Source: Mycosarcoma maydis
Taxonomy: Eukaryota > Basidiomycota > Ustilaginomycetes > Ustilaginales
Assembly: GCF_000328475.2 (NCBI RefSeq)
Contig: NC_026492.1
Span: 372,001-436,000 of the forward strand
Direction: 5' to 3'
Length of the DNA: 64,000 bases
Shown here one piece after another: positions 1-9,416 of the stretch. Below the pieces are notes generated by a model. That model did not search any database. It had not been told where the DNA came from and saw only the letters and a program-made list of their open reading frames with translations. Position 1 is the stretch's first letter. Each line of letters starts with the position of its first letter. The translations under genes were made by a program, and so were the position numbers.

Positions 1-3000
1 AACTTGCCCAAAGATGATCAGCAGCTCTCTCTTCTGCGCCAACCATTCCGCGACGTGACCAGCGTCTACCGACAGCATTTCGGCTTTGTGAGTGGCGAGC
101 TTGTACGCCTTAAAGCTTTTCACCATGCTTGCGCAAAGTTTGTCGCGCTGCGCTCCCAAGCATCCACAAGCAACCATGCCGATGGCTTGCTCCCACTAAG
201 CTTCTTTTGGACCGAAGCCCCCCTCGACCTATTCTTGGCTCTCGTACCCACCCCCATCATGGACGAATCTGTCGAAGAGACGGTGCTCGATCCTCAGGTG
301 CAAGTCACACCTATTTGCGACCTGCCAGAGCAGCTCAAGGCAAGTCTCGGGCTCACACACCGGGCGTTGGAAGAGGCAGGCATCTCGATCTTTAGCCTAG
401 CAACGCAACTGTCCCAATTTGGTCTTGTCAAGCTGCGGGCTGTAAGTGCACCAGAAGACCAGAGTCAGAACAAGCTCAACCCGGCCACTGCCACCGTCGA
501 GCCTGTCCACCGTCTACCGCTCTACGACTGGGCGAGCAAAGAAGAGCTCAAGCCTCTCATTGGCTGTGTCGATGCTGGGCTGAACCCCGACCAGATCAAT
601 CGCTTCTGGGCCAAAGTGCAACTCAATTGCCTTTACGCAGATGGAGGAAGGGATAAACACGGCAGTCGGACAGAAGGTAATGCCGCTTGGGCCGAGGAGC
701 TCGAAGCTGACACATTGGCCGAAATGGAGCCGTACAAGATGATACCACAGGAGCTCTCAAATGTCTTGTTCTCCACAAAGGCGTGGCGCCCATTCTATCA
801 ACTCAGACCTTCTCAGGTTAAATTCTTGTACCGCATCGCCTTACAAGACATTGCAACGATGACGCAAGTCGAAATTGACAGGCTCGCCTACGTGACGCTT
901 GCGCCGCAGCAGGTGATTGTCGCGTTGCTGCGAAAGCGCTTGGAACGGTCCAACGAGCCGGAAGACCCGGATGCTCCACCAGCTCGATGCCAGAAGTCGC
1001 GCTTCACCTGGCCATTCAAGCTCCGCACCATCGAGCTGCCAACGAGACTGTTCAAGTCCATGGAAGCCCATGCCGGGGCAAGGACGGCTGCAACAGTCGG
1101 GAAGCCCAAGAGAACGCAGGCTCAGCGGGAGTGGGAAGGGCGCAAAACAACCCTCAACAAGGCGCGACAACTCCGCGAGCGCCGCGAGCAGGACTTCCAA
1201 GCAATGCTCGAACATGCGTTTGACGGTGCGCCAGCCGCTCGTGATCTTCGCTCCAAGATTGAAACAGCACTTGGCGTGATTCGACGCAAATATGTAGCAG
1301 GCGAAGTCAAGTTTGACGCCACTGCTGCTCAATCCGCGATAGCACGAGCGATCAGATCGGCTTCGGGCCTTCGATTGATGCCCGCCGTTCGAGCACCACC
1401 GCGAGACCGGACTAAGCGCCAAGAGAGACGACTGTCAAGTGAAGAAGCGCAAGATTCCGAAGTAGAGACAGGGGGACGAGCTCAGGAGGCAAATGGAGAT
1501 GGAGCTATTGTTGCTGAGAAACCTAGGACGAAAAGAGACCGGCGGAGCCGTCGAAACGCGGACGCAAACATCTTTTGGACGCCTGCCAGAAAGGAACTGT
1601 TGCGCGATGCAGCAGTCATCCTTCGCGTTCGCGACGAGGTTCGTGGTCGATCGGATTGGTCAGCATTGTTTCAGATCATCGATCGCGAAGAGCAGCAACA
1701 GACACGCGGTGTGATCATGGCACAGTGGCGCAACCAATACTATCGCATGCGGTCACTTGATGGCGAAGAAGCCTATTTAGCCGCGCTAGAAAGCCGCTGG
1801 ATCCGAGTGTATGTGTCTGCGCGCGAGTCGGGCATTTTGAAGGACGACGGCTTCCCTGCTGCCACTGGGTTCGATCTTGCCGCACAGATACGAATTCTTC
1901 GCGAGAGGATCGACAAGAACGAAGTACAAGAATCGTTGGCCAAGCCGATCGCTCGGTACCACCTGCCTCTGCAGCTAAATGCTGCCACCGACTTTACACT
2001 TGCATGGAAGGAGGAGTTCACGCACGAGCCTTTCGAGCGGCGCTTTGAGGCGTTTTTCGCGAGCGGCGAGGCTAGTGTTACGACGAAACGTCGTGAGACA
2101 TTGTTGTATACGCCTTTCGGTGATGTTGGAGCAGTTCGTGGGCGCGATGGGTATACCAATGCAGAGGACATGGTTGCGGAATGGGCTGTGCGCATCGTCA
2201 TCGCAAGCAACGACGCAGGAGAGGGTCAACAGACCGATATGTCGGCAGCGGACGAGACTGTCAAGACCGAGTTTTGCAGAGGTGTAGGCGACGACAGGAT
2301 CGAGAGGGCGATGCAGCGGTTGATCGACCTCAGGCTCATCCGGCCCATATCGACCGACCCGATGGTGCGGCGTAAGCCCGGGACCAACTTTGTCTTCACC
2401 GACGAGCTGCTCAAGCTGCTGCCTGACACGAACGCTGCGAATCGGTTGGCTGCTGCGGACCTGCGCGCCATGTTGAAGCATCGAATGGAGGCTTTTCGGC
2501 AAATCTACGATGTGCCAGAGGGGGTCGTGTTGGAACCTGTGGAAGCTGATGGTGAAGCAGCGGCCTTGCTTCCATTGCTGCAGTCGGGCTTGATGGATGG
2601 TGAGCTCGATACGCGGGCGTTTGAGGCGCTGCGGCAGAGCGTTGCTCTTAATGCTCGCGTGCTCAACGATGACGATCTGGAGGCATTGATCACTGTCAAG
2701 GGTCGGAGCGGGATGATCGAGATGCTCGAAGCGGCAGTGATGCGGTTGCCGGCTGTGCCTGCGGATGGCGCGCTTGACTGGCTAGCAGAGGTAGGAGGCC
2801 GCGACGAGACGCTGGAAGATTTGTGGCGCGACCGGTTCGAGCAATTTGTACAGACCATCTCGAATCGGGACGCGCGCTCGGCACAGCGACTGCGCGAGTT
2901 TGGCTCTCGCTTGACTCGGTCTGGTATTCAGGGTCTGGTGCTGGATGAGGGTGAGGGTGCGCAACTCTCATACTCACACATTCACACACTTACAACTGGG

Positions 3001-3414
3001 CGGCTACCACTTGGGTTTCTCATGCCGGGGACGTCGCGACGTGTGCTTGTTGCATCCATGTTTGTAGGCAGCTACGCGCTCGCGGTTCCAAGTGGCACGT
3101 CAGCCAGTGCGCGTCTGGTGCTCCCGCATATATGGACCACACTCACCGACGCATCCACCCCGAAATGGCGTGCACTGCTTGACTCTCTGGTCTCAACCAC
3201 CCTGCAACGCCCCGGCATAAGCATGGCTTCGCTCACATCCATGTTCACCTCTCCCGTCCAGACGTCGGTCGTAGCCGTCCCGTTCGCCGACCTCTGGTCC
3301 GCGATCCTGTGCCTAGTCCACCACAAGCTCGTCCACCTCAACACGCACCCTGCCAACATCAACATGTACACCCTCCATCCCGCCCACCGCATCGTATGCG
3401 CCCGCTTCGAATAG
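1..3414 (+). CDS. TFC3: TFIIIC B-block-binding subunit (Tfc3/Sfc3-like), C-terminal part, 5' truncated
   Basis: The reading frame is already open at base 1 and ends at TAG 3412-3414, so at least 1,137 residues are present and the start lies outside the window. The first candidate start codon seen is TTG, not ATG. This is probably the large DNA-binding subunit of RNA polymerase III factor TFIIIC, which recognises the B box of tRNA genes. Seen in the sequence: an early segment (VYRQHFGFVSGELVRLKAFH, about residues 21-40) resembling the tyrosine/glycine-rich GYxxGKxxRxxxLH block of Tfc3/Sfc3/GTF3C1; a basic, RK-rich linker (about 360-530); then a Myb-like segment starting FWTPARKELLRDAA (about 525-640) typical of GTF3C1-type proteins; and helical C-terminal regions. 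It converges on the F-box gene, with 137 bp between the stops. The family assignment is by motif recognition only; a different large nuclear protein is possible. Confidence 0.7.
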   Translation, partial: NLPKDDQQLSLLRQPFRDVTSVYRQHFGFVSGELVRLKAFHHACAKFVALRSQASTSNHADGLLPLSFFWTEAPLDLFLALVPTPIMDESVEETVLDPQVQVTPICDLPEQLKASLGLTHRALEEAGISIFSLATQLSQFGLVKLRAVSAPEDQSQNKLNPATATVEPVHRLPLYDWASKEELKPLIGCVDAGLNPDQINRFWAKVQLNCLYADGGRDKHGSRTEGNAAWAEELEADTLAEMEPYKMIPQELSNVLFSTKAWRPFYQLRPSQVKFLYRIALQDIATMTQVEIDRLAYVTLAPQQVIVALLRKRLERSNEPEDPDAPPARCQKSRFTWPFKLRTIELPTRLFKSMEAHAGARTAATVGKPKRTQAQREWEGRKTTLNKARQLRERREQDFQAMLEHAFDGAPAARDLRSKIETALGVIRRKYVAGEVKFDATAAQSAIARAIRSASGLRLMPAVRAPPRDRTKRQERRLSSEEAQDSEVETGGRAQEANGDGAIVAEKPRTKRDRRSRRNADANIFWTPARKELLRDAAVILRVRDEVRGRSDWSALFQIIDREEQQQTRGVIMAQWRNQYYRMRSLDGEEAYLAALESRWIRVYVSARESGILKDDGFPAATGFDLAAQIRILRERIDKNEVQESLAKPIARYHLPLQLNAATDFTLAWKEEFTHEPFERRFEAFFASGEASVTTKRRETLLYTPFGDVGAVRGRDGYTNAEDMVAEWAVRIVIASNDAGEGQQTDMSAADETVKTEFCRGVGDDRIERAMQRLIDLRLIRPISTDPMVRRKPGTNFVFTDELLKLLPDTNAANRLAAADLRAMLKHRMEAFRQIYDVPEGVVLEPVEADGEAAALLPLLQSGLMDGELDTRAFEALRQSVALNARVLNDDDLEALITVKGRSGMIEMLEAAVMRLPAVPADGALDWLAEVGGRDETLEDLWRDRFEQFVQTISNRDARSAQRLREFGSRLTRSGIQGLVLDEGEGAQLSYSHIHTLTTGRLPLGFLMPGTSRRVLVASMFVGSYALAVPSGTSASARLVLPHIWTTLTDASTPKWRALLDSLVSTTLQRPGISMASLTSMFTSPVQTSVVAVPFADLWSAILCLVHHKLVHLNTHPANINMYTLHPAHRIVCARFE

Positions 3415-3551
3415 CGTAGACGTATTCCACGTCTCCCGCATTTCGCACATCCCACTTCGTCATCTGTATGCTCACACCGCTCGCATGCCGCGCACTGAAT
3501 CTCACAGATGGCTCGAACCTACTGATGCAAGCAGGATACTCTAGATACACT

Positions 3552-6500
3552 CTACTGGTCGAGGCGCGATTGGTGTTCGGCCAAGCTGAGCTGGATGGCC
3601 AAGTTGAGATCGTCGAGTTCCGGATGTGCGGCAGGATGAGCAGTGTGCGAGTGCAGTGGTGCGTGTAGCGAGTCGGGGGCAGAATGGAGCGATGCGGCTA
3701 GGAGCGACGGTTGAGCGCTGCTAGACGGTGTGCGGGAGGACCAGGGAGACGGTCTATGCGCGGTCGAGTGTGGCAGCGAAGCGTCTGCAACGGGACGCAA
3801 GTTCGGACTCGTATTCCAGTGGCGCATCGCACCTGCACTCGCTACAGCAGGCGAGGTCCAGCCGGAACTAGCACGTCGCACCGCTTGCGCGTGCGGCGAC
3901 GCCCCCAGGCTACCCGAGACCGAGCCACCCGCCGACATGGCCGGAAAATCGTGCGGCGAGCTCAACTCAGGCGGCGACAAATTGCTCCCCAAGCTCGACG
4001 ACACAGCTTCCGTCGGCGTGCGACTCGACAACCTCGCACTGCTCGGTACATTGACAGTCCTCACTTTCGACATTTTGCCCCACCGATCGCTCGAATGCGC
4101 CGGAGTGGTGGCGCTCGACCCGGCTTGCGACAGGATCGTCCACGCGCGCGAGGCCGGCGGCGAACACACACCCGTCAGGTACGGCGATGCTGATGGCGAT
4201 GGCGATGGCGATGGCGAAGGCAAAGGCGAAGGCAAACGTCGCAGATATGGTTCAAGCTCGTCGTCGTCATCTAGCTCGTCGTGCGAGCTTCCGAAATCTT
4301 GGTCCTCCAATAGTCCATATCGGCGTGTAGCCTTGATAGAGGAAGATCCGCTGCTGCGTCGACTAGCACGGTGAACTCGATCGTAAAACGACGCAGCCGG
4401 CTCAACGTGCCTCTCGGCTTCGGCCTTGGACTCGGCCAATGCGATTTGTTCCAAAGCGTCCGCCAGCTCGGGATCGTCCACCATCTGCTCGGGAACCGAG
4501 ATCTGATTTCTACTCCCAGAAGCGTGCGATCCAGGAACGTACCCGCTCCCACCCATGTATTGTGCTTTGGCGGTGGCAGAAGCCGCTTCCTGGTCGCGTG
4601 AGAGCATCAGCGCGTACTCGAGCGCCTCCTGCTCACTTAATCCTTCCAATTCAAATTCTTGCCTATTGCGGATTTTGCTATACTCAGCCTGCCGCTCCGC
4701 ATTCTCAGCTTCGAGTTGCACTTGTGACTCGCGCAGGTCGCGTTTGAGCTCGACCTGCATCACGTATTTGTTGTCCGAGAGGCGAGGTCGTCCGCCTTTG
4801 CTCTTGGTCGACGCCGCGGCGGCAGCAGCAGCGGCTCGTTTACTGAGCACTGGTTCCGCTCTGAAAGCAAGAATCTGATGACCAATGCTTGCAACGAGAC
4901 ACTCGTTATCAGCGATGATCTGTGTAACGCGGAACCGTGCAGCTTCGGTCTCGGTCAGCTCCCCTGCGGCAAGCATGCGCGCAGGATGCCGTGTAGCGGT
5001 GCGATCGTTGATGGTTCGGATCAAGTCGCCAGCCAGTGAATCGTAGACCTTGATGGTACCGTCCGAAGTGCCGACAAAGATATGCAGAGGTGTGATCTCG
5101 AGTGCAGTAATGGCGGTGTGATGTGCTTCCCAACCGATGGAAGGTAGGAGCTGCTTTTCGCCGCGGAAGCGAGGCGGATTGTGTCCTTGCCAGTCCTGCT
5201 GCGTGAGCTCATCGAAAACAGTGCCAGAACTCTCCCAGTCGAAAAGGAAAAGCGAGCCAGCTTTGGTGCCAACGCAGACGAATTTGCGCTCCGGATACTG
5301 GCCTGGGCCATTGTAGCTGTTGAATGGCAGGGGACCAAGGATAAGCGTTGGTGGTTGGGTGAGAGCGGTGCTGCCAGGCTCCGGTCGAGTAGCAGAGAGC
5401 GTCGGTGAAGCGAAAACGCTGGTTGAAGGGCTTTGTGCCGCCGATGATCGCGAATCGCGCTTCGGCAAGCGTGGCTCGAAGTCGGGACGGATCGTGGTGA
5501 TCTCGTCCATAACTGCAGCTCCCAGGACGGTGGTCTCAACAGCATGCGAAGGATCCTGGAACAGTCGGTGACGCAACAGCACTCGTGCACCAGAATGGTG
5601 TGCAAGAACCGAGCAGTCTTCCGCATTGGGATCTGAAAAGGGGGTACCTGTGGCACTTATCGAGGAGGCAGAGTCAATGAATAGAGAGTCGACGGCAGCC
5701 TGTGTGCCAGCATTCGAGGGAACGTCGATGGTAGTCGCGCGGATGGACTGCGAAAGACGCAAAAAGAGAGCGTGCGCTTCGAGTGTTTCAGGTGTTGGAT
5801 CGCCATTGCGCAAATGATCTGGGTCGGTAGCCGCCGGAGGGATGCGAAGGAGTGCTGCAACATCGATGTTAGACCAAACAAAGATCTTGCCAGTGGTGCT
5901 GCCAGCGGCGACGATGCCACTCTTTGCATCGTAGGCGAGTGCGCACAGTGGCATGGCCGCATCAGGGTTGATTTGAGCTGGCGTGGCGGATGATATGGCA
6001 TTGGAGATGGGCGTCTTTGAGGAGCAAGACGCGATCCACAGTGGCCAAGATCGATTCGAAGACCACATGCGTACCGTGCCGTCGAAGCCAGCAGTCACGA
6101 AGGTCGAGCCAACGTCGCCGAGCATGGCCATGGCCTGTCGAAGCCGTTCGGGACTGCGACCTGGCCCGTGAGCACCGTCGCTATCGCTAGCAAACGGGAT
6201 GGCGATGACTGAGACAGGGCCGGAATGGGAAGCGCGAGGCGTGAAACGAACGCTTCGAATAGCGCCTCGCGCATTGGTGCCTTGCCTGGACATGATGGTC
6301 ATGCCTACCTCGCCGGAGCGGAAACCCCAAAAGATGTGCGATGCATCCGAGTTCATATTGAGGGTGGTGACGTTGGGGCTGAATTCGACGTTGGGATTGC
6401 CATTTCCAGCGCCATTGGCAGTACCTTCTGCATCGAGGTAGCCTTTGGTCACCTTGCCCGTCCAAGGATTGGAACGTGATGCGACGCCGTACGTGTCGGT

Positions 6501-7199
6501 AGCCGAGACGAGCAGACGATGTTGCTTGGCCAGCGAGATCTTTTTGATGAGATCGACACGGGGCGTTGACAAGATGGTGGGAGTACGGGACTTACGCCAT
6601 TGGCGGAGAAGGTCGACGCGCTGCTGAAACTCGTGGCGCCAAGATGTGTTGGTGAGACGGCGAAGCGCAGGCGTGGCAGATGCATCGAGCGACGCGGCAC
6701 GGTGAGCTTGCGCAGCTTCGAGACTGAAGTAGGTAGCAAAAGCAGCTCTCCAGGTAGCATCATCGCGTGCGATCGCGCTCCAGGCGCGACAAACAGCGGC
6801 AGCGCGAGAGAGCGAGACAGGGTCGAGAAAGGCAAAGATGTGCATCAGTAGCTCGGGGGCCAGCTGCGATGCTTCCAAGGCAGCCTCTGGTTGCGCCCGA
6901 GACGCGTCGATATGTGCATACTTATGCGAAAGATCTTGCTCTTCCATTTGCGGTTGGGTGACGCGGACTACGGTCGAGGCACGGGTGCCCGTGTCGAGGT
7001 CCATCTGGCGATTTTTGCCCTTGTCGCGTCCAGTTTGCAGACACGTGCCTGCCGTCTGGAAGAGACCGTCAGGTGCGTCAGGCGCTGTTTGGATGTGATT
7101 TGGAACATGTTTATCTGAGCTTGGAGGTGATTGAAGTAGTACGAGCTTGTCGATGCGATCTTGTTCGGGTGTGTTGCGTTGTGAAGGGTCGAGAGACAT
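3552..7199 (-). CDS. UFO1: F-box/WD40 protein with three ubiquitin-interacting motifs (Ufo1-like)
   Basis: Single-exon 1,215-residue protein starting at a true ATG (7197-7199). Seen: an F-box at about residues 112-155 (LAPELLMHIFAFLDPVSLSR and following Trp/Phe positions); at least four recognisable WD40 blades (for example AGFDGTVRMW, AAGSTTGKIFVW, VGTSDGTIKVYD) between about 330 and 760; an Ala-rich patch and basic RPR segment; then UIM-like helices at about 845-865 (EQEALEYALMLSRDQ), 903-925 (DDPELADALEQIALAES) and the extreme C-terminus (LNLAIQLSLAEHQ). This order matches yeast Ufo1, the F-box substrate receptor of an SCF ubiquitin ligase that carries three C-terminal UIMs and turns over its targets, including Ho endonuclease, in that yeast. 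Between the UIMs lies a Ser/Pro-rich disordered stretch with a (Ser-Pro)n run encoded by a 6-bp repeat. The substrate in this fungus cannot be inferred. Confidence 0.85.
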   Translation of the reverse strand: MSLDPSQRNTPEQDRIDKLVLLQSPPSSDKHVPNHIQTAPDAPDGLFQTAGTCLQTGRDKGKNRQMDLDTGTRASTVVRVTQPQMEEQDLSHKYAHIDASRAQPEAALEASQLAPELLMHIFAFLDPVSLSRAAAVCRAWSAIARDDATWRAAFATYFSLEAAQAHRAASLDASATPALRRLTNTSWRHEFQQRVDLLRQWRKSRTPTILSTPRVDLIKKISLAKQHRLLVSATDTYGVASRSNPWTGKVTKGYLDAEGTANGAGNGNPNVEFSPNVTTLNMNSDASHIFWGFRSGEVGMTIMSRQGTNARGAIRSVRFTPRASHSGPVSVIAIPFASDSDGAHGPGRSPERLRQAMAMLGDVGSTFVTAGFDGTVRMWSSNRSWPLWIASCSSKTPISNAISSATPAQINPDAAMPLCALAYDAKSGIVAAGSTTGKIFVWSNIDVAALLRIPPAATDPDHLRNGDPTPETLEAHALFLRLSQSIRATTIDVPSNAGTQAAVDSLFIDSASSISATGTPFSDPNAEDCSVLAHHSGARVLLRHRLFQDPSHAVETTVLGAAVMDEITTIRPDFEPRLPKRDSRSSAAQSPSTSVFASPTLSATRPEPGSTALTQPPTLILGPLPFNSYNGPGQYPERKFVCVGTKAGSLFLFDWESSGTVFDELTQQDWQGHNPPRFRGEKQLLPSIGWEAHHTAITALEITPLHIFVGTSDGTIKVYDSLAGDLIRTINDRTATRHPARMLAAGELTETEAARFRVTQIIADNECLVASIGHQILAFRAEPVLSKRAAAAAAAASTKSKGGRPRLSDNKYVMQVELKRDLRESQVQLEAENAERQAEYSKIRNRQEFELEGLSEQEALEYALMLSRDQEAASATAKAQYMGGSGYVPGSHASGSRNQISVPEQMVDDPELADALEQIALAESKAEAERHVEPAASFYDRVHRASRRSSGSSSIKATRRYGLLEDQDFGSSHDELDDDDELEPYLRRLPSPLPSPSPSPSPSASPYLTGVCSPPASRAWTILSQAGSSATTPAHSSDRWGKMSKVRTVNVPSSARLSSRTPTEAVSSSLGSNLSPPELSSPHDFPAMSAGGSVSGSLGASPHAQAVRRASSGWTSPAVASAGAMRHWNTSPNLRPVADASLPHSTAHRPSPWSSRTPSSSAQPSLLAASLHSAPDSLHAPLHSHTAHPAAHPELDDLNLAIQLSLAEHQSRLDQ
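4189..4235. repeat. Coding hexanucleotide repeat (GATGGC)n
   Basis: A run of GATGGC/GAAGGC units inside the F-box gene encodes, on the minus strand, an alternating Ser-Pro tract in the disordered region before the last UIM. The unit length is a multiple of three, so copy-number change would keep the frame. Confidence 0.8.
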
Positions 7200-8179
7200 A
7201 AACTAGATGGGAAAGGTCGAGTGACTTAGGCTCGACGGCGTGCAAGTTTGGCCAGCGAGTCGATGTTCGCTGACGTGTGTTGTGAGTGGGGTCAGCTATA
7301 TTGTTGTGAGTGGTGCGTGATGTTGCGAGGAGCGTGCGAGATGCTGATTGTATTGATCAGGTGGTGGATGGTGGTGTTGTGTTGGTGAACCCTCAGCGAT
7401 TGATGATGATGCGCAATCCAACGCGTCGGGAGCATAACCGTGCACGAAATTTGGCTGCAACTCCGTCTCACTTTGCAGCTCATCACAAAGCCGAATTAAT
7501 CTGAGATTTCAACCAGCGTTCTAATCGCCGATCCACACTTGTTTCTGTTGGGCCATCGAGACCGTGGAGCACGTGTTGGTTCTTACAGCGTGCCTTCACG
7601 TGTGTTTTACGTGTTTGCTCCAAGCTGAACATGAGGTGATTTTGGCTTGAATAAACGGCAAAGAAGTGGCTCAAAAATGATGGTCAAGAAACTCGACTTG
7701 ACTCGACTGTGAACGTCGCTACACTGCACACAATGATCACAAGGTCCTGATGATGGTTCTCGTGAACAAACAAGCCAAACATCCCGAGCCTAGTCAAAAG
7801 AGCCACAATCAACCATCACCAGGATCTACAGCTGTCAAATAGACACGAAGCATGTTTGCGACGAAACCGGATCGCAATCGCGCCAACCACTGCACATCGG
7901 GAGCCCGATCCAATCAAAAGCCGTCGGCCGAACTGCAGTTCAGTTCGGCTCCGAGAGGTACAGACGACCTGGTCCGCCCACAAAGAGACTGAATCGGGTT
8001 GCTAGCAGTATCGAAGCTGCTGCTGACACGATCGGGCAGAGCGATGATGATGATGAAGAAGAAGAGCAAAGAGGAAGCAGAGTTGCGCTCGTCGCTCTGA
8101 CGTTGGTCGACATCGCCCGCGATTCACTAGCTTACAAACACCATCATCTTCCCCCAAAAAGACAGATACATCATTCAAA
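7200..8179. promoter_or_regulatory. Divergent intergenic region between the F-box gene and RPL28
   Basis: This 980-bp region must hold the promoters of both flanking genes, which are transcribed away from each other. No long coding frame stands out. A short trinucleotide stretch (GATGATGATGAAGAAGAAG) lies at about 8043-8070, just upstream of the ribosomal protein gene. No specific transcription-factor site could be assigned. Confidence 0.5.
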
Positions 8180-9416
8180 ATGGCTTCCCAGGACCTCCAG
8201 TGGCTTCTTGTCCGCAACAACTCCAGCTTCATCGTCAAGCAGAAGGGTATCGGCCGCATCTTCTCCCGCGAGCCCCGTAACCTCGTCCAGCTCCACAGCT
8301 ACAAGGTAAGATGGTCACCACTACTTCAACTCCAAGCCTGCCAATTCATCGACCTGGAACGCATCTATCGGCAGACAGCATCAGTGTGATGAACGGCCTC
8401 TTCATCGCATTGGACGGTCCTCATCGGACTTGTCCATCAGCTCGAGTTCAACACAGTCAGGCAGCTACAACCGTATCCACCCAGATGTCATCCTCCAACG
8501 TTTAGGGTGTGCCGACTCGCGATCACTCAAGCAACGCCGCAGATAGTTCCAGGTCTTGAACTTTGCCTCACAAGCTCCGACGACAACAAGTTTGCTGACC
8601 ATGACACCTAACTCGTATTGCACCATCACCACAGTACTCTGGTCTTGTTAATGCCAAGGCTGTCGGCATTGAGGCCGCCAAGTCTGGAAAGGGTGTCGTT
8701 ATTACCACCAAGAATGCCAAGCAGTCCTCTTCCGCCATCAAGAAGACCGTCAACGTCGCCACCCTCAAGAAGGGCGGCGGACGTCGTACTGCCGGTGCCG
8801 TCTCCAACGTTGTTGCCAAGAAGGGCTACCGTGCTGACCTGACCCGAGGTATGTTTCAATCAAATCGCCATTGCAGCGCGTAGAGAGGTAAAGCAGGATA
8901 GCAGAATAAGGAGACACTCCAGCAAGGGCAGTTGGCACAAAGGAAACAAATGCAACGCGCTAGAACCCACCCGATATCGCCATGAAGGTCTGGGCGTAAT
9001 AGCGATGCAAGATCCATTATGGCGTCTGGGCGGAGTCGCTGTTTGGCGCACTTCTCGTGGGGCTCTGCGGTTATGTCTGCTGATGGCTCCCCAATGCTGT
9101 ATCGCTCTTTTGGGGGCGGTGCGACTGCTCGACGTACATCTATACTTTCACATGACAAGATGTTGGAACAATGGTCGCATTCAACAGGATAATGGGATAG
9201 GATCGGATCTGTCGGTTGACTGCAGGCTTTTTTATTCTGGTGCAGAAAGAGCATACTGACACTGACCACGTCCGCATTCTCTCGAAAAAAACAGCTGCTG
9301 TCATCCGTGCCTCCGCTCTCCTCCGCTCGCAGCGCGGCCGCAAGCAGCCCCCTGCCCGTAGGGTCCGTGGCACTGGCGCTCGCAAGGTCGTCAAGGTCGA
9401 GGAGCCCGTCGCCTAA
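8180..9416 (+). CDS. RPL28: 60S ribosomal protein eL28 (L28e), three exons
   Basis: Exons 8180-8305, 8635-8848 and 9295-9416 join in frame to 153 residues plus TAA. Intron 1 is 329 bp (GTAAGA...ACAG, phase 0) and intron 2 is 446 bp (GTATGT...ACAG, phase 1). The product begins MASQDLQWLLVRNNSSF and contains the characteristic eL28 features: the NSFxxK N-terminus, a central NPxN/YSGLVNAKAVGIE block, and a basic tail (RSQRGRKQPPARRVRG). eL28 is a component of the large cytoplasmic ribosomal subunit; it occurs in most eukaryotes but is absent from Saccharomyces cerevisiae, whose gene called RPL28 is a different protein (uL15). The length is slightly above the usual 125-140 residues, from the Lys/Arg-rich tail. 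The start lies in a TTCAAAATGG context shared with the hydrophobin and SAM synthetase genes, which suggests strong expression. Confidence 0.93.

Noticed and set aside
841..1422. 193-codon minus frame inside the TFIIIC gene
   Set aside because: It lies wholly within a longer coding frame and shows no family features.
8385..8600. Possible box C/D snoRNA in RPL28 intron 1
   Set aside because: GTGATGA at about 8384 resembles box C and CTGA lies near 8594, but the distance is over 200 bp and no terminal stem pairs the ends.
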